A stretch of 64,000 nt of DNA, taken from Deferribacter autotrophicus. Its GTDB lineage: Bacteria > Chrysiogenota > Deferribacteres > Deferribacterales > Deferribacteraceae. The stretch is from NCBI RefSeq assembly GCF_008362905.1, contig NZ_VFJB01000001.1:1-64000 (forward strand), read 5' to 3'. The position numbers and the translations under genes were made by a program. This document shows, one piece after another, positions 58,101 to 64,000 of this stretch (the first letter of the stretch is position 1; each line of letters starts with the position of its first letter). The notes under the pieces are model-generated. The model was not told where the DNA came from, did not search any database, and was given only the letters and a program-made list of their open reading frames with translations.

Positions 58101-58677
58101 CCGCAATTCTTGGAGGTAAATTTGCAAGCACTTTTTCAACTGGAGCTGTAAAATTTACCAGTGCTTCATGTTTTTTTACATTTGTATATTTGTTTATTAT
58201 ATCTATAACTGTCGGTGTAATATCTTTATAATCGATAACAAAAGGACCTCCTCTATAATCGATTACATGAGCATTCAACGTAACATTATCTATTACCCTG
58301 GCAGGTGGATCTATCAAACTGTCATCGTTTATCTTTTTAACAGGAGCTGTGCTAACACCATCTATTGTAAAATCAATTTCATTCCGAAGTTTTTTAGTAG
58401 GATTTATAACCCAGTAAATAGGCACTCCACTTTGTAATAGTTCATAAACCAAACCATAAGCTTGAAAAAGGCCAGCATCGTTTTTATCTGCATCGCAAAC
58501 TCCAGCAGGCGCATAAGTTGAATCTATATTCGGGTCATTATTAGGTTGCCAGCAAGGATCCATAGGAATAATTATAGAACCTTTTGAAAAAGTTTTCTGC
58601 CCAGCCAAAGTATTAAAAGAAAAAACAACAAATATAAAAAATAAAACGACAAAATTTAATATCTTAACTCTTCTCAT
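55198..58677 (-). CDS. PilY1-like pilus tip protein with Rossmann/amidotransferase-like N-terminal region, cassette B
   Basis: The 1159-residue secreted protein has a signal peptide (LNFVVLFFIFVVFSFNTLAG). Unlike the cassette A protein it has no VWA domain. Residues ~60-290 have a class I amidotransferase-like Rossmann pattern (PPRIAVLGQGATNVLIDYL; YQLFWAPHWIIEKE; LRSFVKSGKSAFLECASIES). A beta-rich Cys-containing region (~390-600) follows, then the PilY1 beta-propeller (~600-1150) with IYAGADDGMLHAFYGG, IWAFIPSSLLPYL, and calcium-type loops DIDGDGVKEW and DLDNNGNIDYV. GGAGG precedes the ATG. It lies 2 nt after the PilX-like gene. Confidence 0.86.
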   Translation of the reverse strand: MRRVKILNFVVLFFIFVVFSFNTLAGQKTFSKGSIIIPMDPCWQPNNDPNIDSTYAPAGVCDADKNDAGLFQAYGLVYELLQSGVPIYWVINPTKKLRNEIDFTIDGVSTAPVKKINDDSLIDPPARVIDNVTLNAHVIDYRGGPFVIDYKDITPTVIDIINKYTNVKKHEALVNFTAPVEKVLANLPPRIAVLGQGATNVLIDYLMASGLGYKTNLVYDVLTIDDIINGKLDDYQLFWAPHWIIEKEIPDATRRANVLSKLRSFVKSGKSAFLECASIESIEGSPSGGVNNETQQYGGWLTSDNYTISRIETNMGSMDINYMAFEDPAFYLNQCAGWDFEALGGHVHNFRPDQSKNYSYNNSVVRFIHDIDGAYNGYNPGFDYFVGGRINGSPTQGYVAYLAGHKYIECQGANNGSQILEVDLKFDNALNNNDNITFTVNYNTSQSVTAWYVVNGGYGNADNGELKIILDDATLKKNNELKTIYIKNDSVSKVNIDSLVVHINTSGLKLDIKDVNQISGNKDLCKDLTSNIPNYTYSCSTNITLDSSATSGEISTCNVNWSQKNKSKSNTCGIRYVLNTVLGLQFTVISKEYVTSSPIIDSGIMYIGSFEFPAHRGHLKAFDLTDNETYLLWDAANSIPLAGTTGNLYAPSKDNGYRYIFTNDGSNKISFDLNNTLALLNKLNVTTENEAKVLINTVRGRFGASLTNINGTGEITYKLWGIHNSTPAVVGGTPLIPGEEHRDKIIYAGADDGMLHAFYGGSWDAANNKYTAGNGKEIWAFIPSSLLPYLKDQPFNDNNRDAVVSVDGAPAVGDFFVDIDGDGVKEWRTILVGTAMVKSLNQGIIFALDITDPYNPKVLWEKMYPAENMGNSKGVAIGSLNIGNKIVNYVFLTSNFKDKILDNGTGNVNGSYGINAFALDLLTGDIKWKFESLYTGDAVNVNETPAIPSLMDLDNNGNIDYVVFGDMAGRLWVLDAQTGRSIIVDNDEDVPAYVVPNGANEPIGSGVAIYNNTVIFGTGGAEFASNTLNYHLYAVEISRTSAKLLWEYELGVGEKIWVSPTVDKYGNIYFGTGIGYSKQKKPDELETTVGRIVILDKKGNLLKSIDTEGAELGNIDVDSGIAVAVSFTGNVYKMGSANQNANNTGSGKLLVKVYSWRIR

Positions 58678-58679
58678 AA

Positions 58680-59234
58680 CTAATATCCTCCAATATTAAA
58701 TGAAGAAGGAGTAACATTTGCAATATCGCTCAAACCACTTTTCGTGGAAACATTGGTCCTCTTGACATTTTGTCCGTATTGCTTGTAATTCTGGCTTGCA
58801 GAACTATCATAAAAAAGAATTGTCTCTATAATGGTCTTTGTACCATCATTCGCAGCAGCTTCTGATAATACAAAGACCCTCAAATCACTATCCCTACCAT
58901 AATCATTATCACCATCGTTGTTATCTTTAATATAAATTTTAACGTTTACATCATTAATCGTAGTAGCTAAATTAGAAAGTTCATTATATTTATCTGTGCT
59001 GTTATCAAGTAAAGATGACCAATAATTGGTGGATACATAATTATCATTCAAATATTTTCTGGCATTTTCTATCCCACTATTTGCAGCATAATATGTTTTA
59101 TTCTTAACAATAACTGCTCCAGAACTTTTTGTAGTCCTTATAATCCTATAACTCACTATTGAAGAAATTATAAATACCCCCAACAGCAGACCTAACATTA
59201 CAATCAGTGCCATCCCTTTGTTATTCATACGCAT
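58680..59234 (-). CDS. PilX-like minor pilin, cassette B
   Basis: The 184-residue protein begins MRMNNKG, followed by MALIVMLGLLLGVFIIS. The +5 residue is Val and not Glu, as in PilX/GspK types. YYAANSGIENARKYL just after the helix is a PilX N-terminal-domain hallmark. The start was placed at 59234 (ATG 59228 also possible); the longer frame to 59255 would begin inside the pilW-like gene. Confidence 0.78.
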   Translation of the reverse strand: MRMNNKGMALIVMLGLLLGVFIISSIVSYRIIRTTKSSGAVIVKNKTYYAANSGIENARKYLNDNYVSTNYWSSLLDNSTDKYNELSNLATTINDVNVKIYIKDNNDGDNDYGRDSDLRVFVLSEAAANDGTKTIIETILFYDSSASQNYKQYGQNVKRTNVSTKSGLSDIANVTPSSFNIGGY

Positions 59235-60105
59235 AATTTTTAACCTCAATAACATTTTCTAAATAAACTCTCTTATAAGAATCGTTAAATGGACCATAAA
59301 CAGTATCAGCTAAAATATAAGATTTGCTATCCTTATAGTTTTTGTAAATTCTCTGAGCTCTAACAAGTAAAAAAACCTTTATAGCTCTTATCTTTTCTAT
59401 AGTTGAACCTGAAGGATTGTTTACAATGCTTCCATCTTCCAAAATATATTGAAACTGCAAGCCATCAATAGAATCGTCGATAATAGATATTTCATTAAAA
59501 TCGTTAAGTTTTAATGCTCCATCATCTACATAAAATTTTAATGCCCTAACTCCTAAAACAGCTGTATTCTTAGGTACCTTTTCTTTTAGGAGTCGCTGCA
59601 AGGTAATGGTCTTACCTGTAATATTTGTTATTTTATAAACCACTTTATGATTTTCAAATATTAGATGGTTTTTACTTGAGTCTATTTTAAAAAAATTTCC
59701 AAAATCGTTATCCACAAGTATAATATTACTGTTGGATTTATAATTTTGGACAACATGTATTTCAGGTAAATTTGATACTGCCTTTACAATAGTTATATTA
59801 TCACTACCGTTATTACCACTAAAATTTTCAGGCACAATAGAATAATCATAAGTTTTACCTTCTATAATTAATTTGCTGTTATCAGAATATTTGGGAATAG
59901 AAGATACCATAAAACCAGCAGTACGTATTTCTTTGGTCAAATAAAGCATTATTCTATTTGCCCTTTCATATAAATCGGAGTTTGTAATCTCATTGATACT
60001 TTTATTTTGAAAATTTATATAAAATGCAAAAACAATGGACCCAATAATCCCAAATAAAAATATCGTAATTAGAAATTCAATTAGGCTATATCCACTTTTA
60101 TTCAC
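59221..60105 (-). CDS. PilW-like minor pilin, cassette B
   Basis: This 294-residue protein has the prepilin signal NKSG + YSLIEFLITIFLFGIIG and a long C-terminal domain. TKEIRTAGFMVSS is a PilW-type phrase, paralleled by DKLIRSAGFG in cassette A. The GTG start at 60105 shares a base with the PilV stop and is preceded by GGAG. It has no Cys, unlike its cassette A counterpart. Confidence 0.78.
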   Translation of the reverse strand: MNKSGYSLIEFLITIFLFGIIGSIVFAFYINFQNKSINEITNSDLYERANRIMLYLTKEIRTAGFMVSSIPKYSDNSKLIIEGKTYDYSIVPENFSGNNGSDNITIVKAVSNLPEIHVVQNYKSNSNIILVDNDFGNFFKIDSSKNHLIFENHKVVYKITNITGKTITLQRLLKEKVPKNTAVLGVRALKFYVDDGALKLNDFNEISIIDDSIDGLQFQYILEDGSIVNNPSGSTIEKIRAIKVFLLVRAQRIYKNYKDSKSYILADTVYGPFNDSYKRVYLENVIEVKNYAYE

Positions 60106-60458
60106 TAATTGCTCCTAACCAAACTCATACTTACCCTGTAATCTTTCGATTTATATTTCCAACTGACAGTTACATTAATTTGTTTCTGATAAGTGTTTAA
60201 ATCAATCACATCTGTTGTTACCTGATACACATTATTATCAACAGAAACATTGTCCATGCTATTAGCAAGACTGTTGAAATCTATAACTGATAAACTATCT
60301 ATTTTTTCCTGTGCGATATTCACAGCTACATTTCTAAGATGATTCATCTTATTAGCATCAACTTGTTTAATCAAAAGCGGAATTAAACCGAGAAAAGCAA
60401 TCAAGAAAATTGTGAGAGCTACAATTAGTTCTATTAAAGTAAATCCATTTTTTTTCAT
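60105..60458 (-). CDS. PilV-like minor pilin, cassette B
   Basis: The 117-residue protein has the prepilin signal MKKNG + FTLIELIVALTIFLIAF. FLGLIPLLIKQVDANKMN parallels the cassette A PilV. It is first in the cassette, with a strong inverted repeat just upstream of its weak ribosome binding region. Confidence 0.8.
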   Translation of the reverse strand: MKKNGFTLIELIVALTIFLIAFLGLIPLLIKQVDANKMNHLRNVAVNIAQEKIDSLSVIDFNSLANSMDNVSVDNNVYQVTTDVIDLNTYQKQINVTVSWKYKSKDYRVSMSLVRSN

Positions 60459-60470
60459 AATATCAGTACC

Positions 60471-60507
60471 ATTTGTTAGCTATATTATGTTTATATAGCT
60501 AACAAAT
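60471..60507 (-). promoter_or_regulatory. 14-bp inverted repeat in the leader of pilin cassette B
   Basis: ATTTGTTAGCTATA (60471-60484) pairs with TATAGCTAACAAAT (60494-60507) around 9 nt, ending 13 nt from the pilV start codon. It could be an operator or an mRNA hairpin next to the ribosome binding site. The remainder of 60508-60770 is AT-rich; a TATAAT box on the minus strand (60678-60673) is the only promoter hint, with no matching -35. Confidence 0.6.
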
Positions 60508-60770
60508 TCATTCAAAAATAAATAACTTATGAATTATACCAATCAACAACTATTATTATATTTTAACCCTATTAGTACTAACTGTCAATTTTTCTACCTT
60601 AATAATCTAATATAGTTTAAATAAAATGCTCAATTCATTTATGAATCTTAAAAAATTTAATGTGTTACTATCATTATATCTTCTGCAATATTCTCAAAAA
60701 AGTCATAATATTTTTTTAAATTGATTTTAAATAAATAAAAAAAATAATACTTTTTATTATCACACAAAAC

Positions 60771-60801
60771 TTGACAAAATACGTTTTTTAAGTTTTATTA
60801 T
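60771..60801 (+). promoter_or_regulatory. Promoter of the tRNA-Arg gene
   Basis: TTGACA (60771-60776) and TATTAT (60796-60801) with a 19-bp spacer lie immediately before the tRNA. The spacing is longer than ideal. Confidence 0.5.
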
Positions 60802-60809
60802 AGCAGCTT

Positions 60810-60883
60810 GCCCCCGTAGCTCAGGAGGATAGAGCACAGGATTCCTAATCCTGGTGTCAGAGGTTCGAGTCCTCTCGGGGGCG
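60810..60883 (+). tRNA. tRNA-Arg (anticodon CCU)
   Basis: The 74-nt cloverleaf is complete. Acceptor GCCCCCG pairs with CGGGGGC, with discriminator G. The D stem is GCTC/GAGC, and the anticodon stem CAGGA/TCCTG holds loop TTCCTAA (anticodon CCT). The T stem AGAGG/CCTCT holds TTCGAGT. CCA is not encoded. It reads AGG codons. Confidence 0.96.
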
Positions 60884-60910
60884 TTCTTAATTATCAGATA
60901 GTTACAGAAT

Positions 60911-60964
60911 TCATAAGTCAAACTGGGTTACACTTTGGGTTACACTTTGGGAATAGATTGGAAA
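60911..60964 (-). pseudogene. Possible C-terminal remnant of a phage-type integrase
   Basis: The minus strand reads SQSVTQSVTQFDL then stop, from a 12-bp tandem repeat (GGGTTACACTTT twice). Tyrosine integrases next to tRNA attachment sites often end in such VTQ repeats. An in-frame stop lies at 60965-60967, and nothing recognisable precedes it. Weak evidence; it could also be a simple tandem repeat. Confidence 0.25.
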
Positions 60965-61239
60965 TTAGGCGATTAAATCGCATTGAAGAAATATTAATTT
61001 TCCAAAGACAAAAATATTATGTTCATCAGAGTATTTTGGAAAAGAATATTTTGAGTTTTTATAATACCTTGGCCTGTTCTTTCTTTCAAATCCATTTAAA
61101 AAGATTATCTATTTTTGCTGTTAATACCTGTTAAAGTCCCGAAAAATCCCCAGTAAAAGGCCCTTAAAAATCCCCACCTAAAAATGTTAACTTACCTCCA
61201 AAAAGCTTGGAGGTAAGAATACAAGTGTTGGGGGTAGAA

Positions 61240-62670
61240 ATGTATTACACAGTAAAGACCTTACTATCACAAGGCAAAAATATTTCTGAAATATCCAGGG
61301 AACTGGGTATTGACCGTAAGACAGTCCGTAAGATAAGGGACAAAGTGAAAGACGGTAAAGTAGAAACACCCAAATTTTCAAGAGTAAGTGTTTTAGAGGC
61401 TTACAAAGAAGAAATAATTGAATACCTCTCAGAAGGTTTAACAGCAGTATTAATCCATCAGAAACTAACAAGAGACCATGATTTATCCGTAAGCTACAGT
61501 TGTGTGAAAAAGTATGTTAGGAAATTAAAAGGCCCCGATGGAATTTATGTCCCTTTAATTTCCCCACCAGGCGAAGAAGCCCAAGTAGATTTCGGTTACA
61601 TAGGTTATTTTTATGATAAGTCAGTTAAGAAAAAAGTAAAGTGCTGGATATTCTGCATGGTGCTATCTCATAGCAGATATAAATATTATGAGATAGTTAG
61701 AAGTCAGGACGTAGAAACTTTTTTAAGATGCCACATTAATGCATTTGAATATTTTGGAGGAATTCCAAGAGTAATCAAGATAGACAACTTAAAATCTGGA
61801 GTATTGAAAGCAAATTTTTATGAACCTGTAATTCAGAAAGAGTATGCTGCAATGCTTGAGTATTACGGCAGCAGTTCTTTTGCCTGTAAGGTCAGATATC
61901 CGCAGGAAAAAGGGAAAGTAGAAAGCGGAATTAAATATGTTAAGAATAACTTCTTCAAATCTATCAAAGAAAGAGATTTAGATAAAGTAAAAATTATTTT
62001 AAGAGATTGGCAGGAAAATATTTGCAATAAGAAAATCCACGGCACAACTAGAAAAGTTCCATATGAACAATTTATGGAAAAAGAGAAATCCTGTCTATTA
62101 AGCATTCCAGGTAAGAGATATGAGGTTTATGAAGTTTCAGAAAGAATTGTAAACAGATATTCTCATATCACTTACAAGTACAATTATTATTCCGTGCCTT
62201 ATAAATATGTGGGTAGTAAGGTAAATATTCGCAGTAATGGCAGCATACTGAAAATCTACAATGAAAAATTTGAGGAAATAGCGGTTCACACAGTATCTAA
62301 ATTAACTGGAGAATTTATAACAAATAAAGCCCATAATCCGAAATTGACACAAAGTGACTATAAAAGAAAATCTCTTGAAATAGGCCTTAACACTTTAGAA
62401 TTTTATGAAAGGTTAAAGGGAGAAAAACCTCGTCATTATCACAGAATGATGCAGGGAATATTCAGTCTTTTAAAAGTTTATGACAGAGAAATAATCGATT
62501 TGGCTTGCAAGAGAGCTAATAAGCACAATTCAATAAGTTATTTATCGGTTAAAAAAATATGTGAATCAGGGATATATTCTATTTCTGAACCTGAGGAATC
62601 AGTAAAATGTTCAGGGTATGGTCATAATTTGCAAATCTATGATGAGATATTAAATGGGAGGATCAATTAA
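61240..62670 (+). CDS. istA: IS21 transposase IstA
   Basis: The 476-residue DDE transposase has a helix-turn-helix at the N-terminus (NISEISRELGIDRKTVRKIR) and a second DNA-binding helix set (~60-110). The integrase core has catalytic D in EAQVDFGYIG, D in RVIKIDNLKSG and E in EKGKVESGIKYV. The C-terminal beta-barrel contains YSHITYKYNYYSVPYKYVG. The ATG at 61240 was chosen, with GGGGGTAG before it. It appears intact. Confidence 0.95.
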   Translation: MYYTVKTLLSQGKNISEISRELGIDRKTVRKIRDKVKDGKVETPKFSRVSVLEAYKEEIIEYLSEGLTAVLIHQKLTRDHDLSVSYSCVKKYVRKLKGPDGIYVPLISPPGEEAQVDFGYIGYFYDKSVKKKVKCWIFCMVLSHSRYKYYEIVRSQDVETFLRCHINAFEYFGGIPRVIKIDNLKSGVLKANFYEPVIQKEYAAMLEYYGSSSFACKVRYPQEKGKVESGIKYVKNNFFKSIKERDLDKVKIILRDWQENICNKKIHGTTRKVPYEQFMEKEKSCLLSIPGKRYEVYEVSERIVNRYSHITYKYNYYSVPYKYVGSKVNIRSNGSILKIYNEKFEEIAVHTVSKLTGEFITNKAHNPKLTQSDYKRKSLEIGLNTLEFYERLKGEKPRHYHRMMQGIFSLLKVYDREIIDLACKRANKHNSISYLSVKKICESGIYSISEPEESVKCSGYGHNLQIYDEILNGRIN

Positions 62671-62671
62671 A

Positions 62672-63418
62672 ATGCAAGAAATTATAAATAAATTAAAGAA
62701 TTTTAAGTTATCCGGTATGGTTAAATCTTTAGAATCCAGGAATCAATATGCCATAGAGAATCAATTAAGCTATCTTGATTTTCTTTCACTCCTTCTTGAA
62801 GATGAAGAATCAAACAGACAGAGCAACTCATTTAAAAAAAGATACTCTAAATCAAAGCTGGATTCTTCTAAGACTCTTATGGAATATGACTTTAGTTATC
62901 AGCCTAAATTGAATAAAAAAGAAATACTTGATTTAAGCAGTTGCAGGTTTATTCAAGAGAAGAAGAATATAATCTTTATGGGCAATCCTGGAGTAGACAA
63001 AACTCATCTTGCTAATGCGATAGGTTTGGAGGCTTTAAAAAAAGGATACAAGGTCTTATTTATACATTCTAATGATATGGTTAATAAACTTATATCTTCA
63101 AAAGGTGACGGTAGTTATTTTACTTTGCTCAAAGAATTATTAAGTGTGGATTTGTTGATCATTGATGAGGTTGGTTTTAAGAAAATAGCCCTTAATTATG
63201 TAGATGAATTCTTTGTAATAATTAGACGAAGGTATGAAAGCAAATCAATCATAATCACAACTAACAGGAACTTTGAAGAATGGGGCAACATATTTGGTGA
63301 TGTTGTATTGGCTTCTGCTATTATAGACAGGCTTGTACATCATTCTTACATTTTTAAAATTGAAGGTAATAGTTATAGAATTAAAGATTTACAAACTGTT
63401 AAAAATAGTAAAATATAA
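62672..63418 (+). CDS. istB: IS21 helper ATPase IstB, Walker A altered
   Basis: This 248-residue AAA+ protein of the DnaC/IstB type helps IstA choose and join target DNA. The N-terminal helical region (KLKNFKLSGMVKSLESRN, LSYLDFLSLLLEDEE) and Walker B LLIIDEVGF are normal. The Walker A loop reads GNPGVDKTHLA, where GNPGVGKTHLA is expected: the Gly before the invariant Lys is Asp (codon GAC, a one-base change from GGC). ATP binding may be impaired. GGGAGG lies 10 nt before the ATG, and the gene follows istA by one base. Confidence 0.93.
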   Translation: MQEIINKLKNFKLSGMVKSLESRNQYAIENQLSYLDFLSLLLEDEESNRQSNSFKKRYSKSKLDSSKTLMEYDFSYQPKLNKKEILDLSSCRFIQEKKNIIFMGNPGVDKTHLANAIGLEALKKGYKVLFIHSNDMVNKLISSKGDGSYFTLLKELLSVDLLIIDEVGFKKIALNYVDEFFVIIRRRYESKSIIITTNRNFEEWGNIFGDVVLASAIIDRLVHHSYIFKIEGNSYRIKDLQTVKNSKI

Positions 63419-63487
63419 CTGGGGATTTTTAAGGGCCATAAGGTGGGGATTTTTAAAGGACATTAACAGTTTTTATAAAAGCATTGT

Positions 63488-63829
63488 TTACTTTCTAATG
63501 GTTATTTGATTCATAACCTCAACTAACTTTTTATTCGAAAATCCATACAAATCTTTTATTGCCAAGATTAAAGCTAACCATAAATAAGTTCCCTCAGAAT
63601 TCCTTTCAAAATTATAAATGGGCTCCATAATCGGAAACAAGCGGTGGTAATCTTCCCATCTATGATAGTAATTGAATAATTGTATTGTTTTAAGAGTATG
63701 CTTTAAATGTAAAAGACGGTTGTTTTGAAACTCTTCTAAATCAATTTTTTTGTAAAATTCAAAATCGTACACATCTTAAAAAATAAAATTTAATCTTTCG
63801 GTATTTAAATATGATAAGTTATGCTTCAT
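63488..63829 (-). pseudogene. Unknown gene with an in-frame stop
   Basis: An ATG at 63829 with AGGGG 4 nt upstream opens a 17-codon frame that hits TAA (63778-63776). The same frame then continues for 95 codons (from GTG 63772 onwards: VYDFEFYKKIDLEEF, HRWEDYHRLFPIMEPIY, LWLALILAIKDLYG) to a stop at 63488, 20 bp from the IS21 end. The product is not recognised. Either a nonsense mutation has split the gene, or the 94-codon part is a separate small gene with a weak start. Confidence 0.4.
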
Positions 63830-63853
63830 CAAACCCCTAAAATACTGAATAAT

Positions 63854-64000
63854 TTATTCAACATCTATCACATCTATATCAGAAATACGAAATTCATTTT
63901 TTAAATAATCTAAATTCCTATATTTTACATTATTATAACCTAAACATTTTAGGATAATCTCAAAATATGATTTACTTGTAAATTTTTTAACAATATCTAG
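63854..64000 (-). CDS. Hypothetical protein, C-terminal end only (runs off the window)
   Basis: 48 codons are open from the window edge to TAA at 63854 (for example KFTSKSYFEIILKCLGYNN and LKNEFRISDIDVIDVE). No family was recognised. The 24-nt spacing to the next minus-strand ATG suggests that the two are cotranscribed. Confidence 0.4.
   Translation of the reverse strand, partial: LDIVKKFTSKSYFEIILKCLGYNNVKYRNLDYLKNEFRISDIDVIDVE

Larger units (their letters stand above)
61129..63468 (+). mobile_element. IS21-family insertion sequence, full length
   Basis: About 2.3 kb bounded by TGTTAAAGTCC (61129) and GGACATTAACA (ending 63468), imperfect inverted repeats with TG...CA ends. Each end has two copies of AAAAATCCCC or its complement, 24 bp apart (61142 and 61166; 63421 and 63445), the phased sub-terminal repeats expected for IstA binding. 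It carries istA and istB. No target duplication was recognisable, and another TGTTAA at 61119 makes the left boundary uncertain by about 10 bp. Confidence 0.88.

Noticed and set aside
60681-60710. Sigma-54 promoter for pilin cassette B (TTGAGAATATTGCA on the minus strand)
   Set aside because: The spacing between the G and GC elements is two bases short and the -24 GG is missing.
61187-61471. Minus-strand 94-codon frame overlapping the istA start
   Set aside because: It is antisense to a clear istA with intact motifs; no family and no ribosome binding site.
61119-63476. Target-site duplication around the IS21 element
   Set aside because: Flanks at both possible left ends were compared with GTTTTTAT on the right and no 4-8 bp match was found.

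Overview
The window is AT-rich bacterial chromosome with didermic (Gram-negative type) gene content: Hfq, a type IV pilus machine, a haem-c-bearing bd-superfamily oxidoreductase, a B12-dependent ribonucleotide reductase, arylpyruvate:ferredoxin oxidoreductase and the carboxyspermidine route to polyamines. This mix best fits an anaerobic or microaerophilic, possibly thermophilic member of the Deferribacterota (Deferribacter/Calditerrivibrio type). That placement is inferred from gene content and protein style; no rRNA is present to prove it.

Layout. (1) 1-1727: the end of an IS21-type element cuts into cas1, leaving only its C-terminus, followed by intact cas2, a leader and a CRISPR array of 17 repeats and 16 spacers. 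(2) 1881-6700: a two-gene bd-superfamily oxidoreductase and nrdJ, both on the + strand. (3) 6701-7408: a gene-free stretch between convergent genes, packed with inverted repeats. (4) 7409-31969: a nearly unbroken minus-strand run of 28 genes, many overlapping by 1-19 nt. In transcription order it runs hfq, DUF4416, a diguanylate cyclase, a hypothetical gene, ftsB-like, xseA, greA, pilR-like, pgsA, a DUF362 ferredoxin, plsY, ribD-ribE-ribBA-ribH, nusB, two small genes, tldD, an HD/OB nuclease-like gene, uraA, upp, DUF502, aroE, and pilB-pilT-pilC-pilS. (5) 32059-37265: a polyamine operon (speA, carboxyspermidine dehydrogenase and decarboxylase) preceded by a lysO-type exporter split over two genes. 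(6) 37311-38818: an IS110-family element with intact transposase and structured non-coding flanks that are candidates for a bridge RNA. (7) 38840-42367: iorA-iorB-paaK for aryl-2-oxoacid oxidation. (8) 42477-45955: a periplasmic binding protein translationally coupled to a large hybrid-less histidine kinase. (9) galE, then an 850-bp gap with a decayed IS256-type transposase. (10) 47995-60458: two consecutive minor-pilin/PilY1 cassettes. The two PilY1 proteins have unrelated N-terminal modules: one carries a VWA domain, the other a Rossmann/amidotransferase-like region. (11) 60810-64000: tRNA-Arg(CCU), a possible integrase tail, a complete IS21-family element whose IstB has a damaged Walker A motif, and the edge of an unknown gene pair.

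How it fits together. The pilus motor and platform genes (pilB, pilT, pilC), a PilS-like kinase and a PilR-like sigma-54 activator lie in the long operon-like run. Two alternative tip/minor-pilin sets lie 40-50 kb away, suggesting that the organism can decorate one pilus machine with different tip adhesins. Mobile-element damage (IS21 in cas1, IS110 upstream of lysO, IS256 debris, IS21 next to a tRNA) is a recurring theme.
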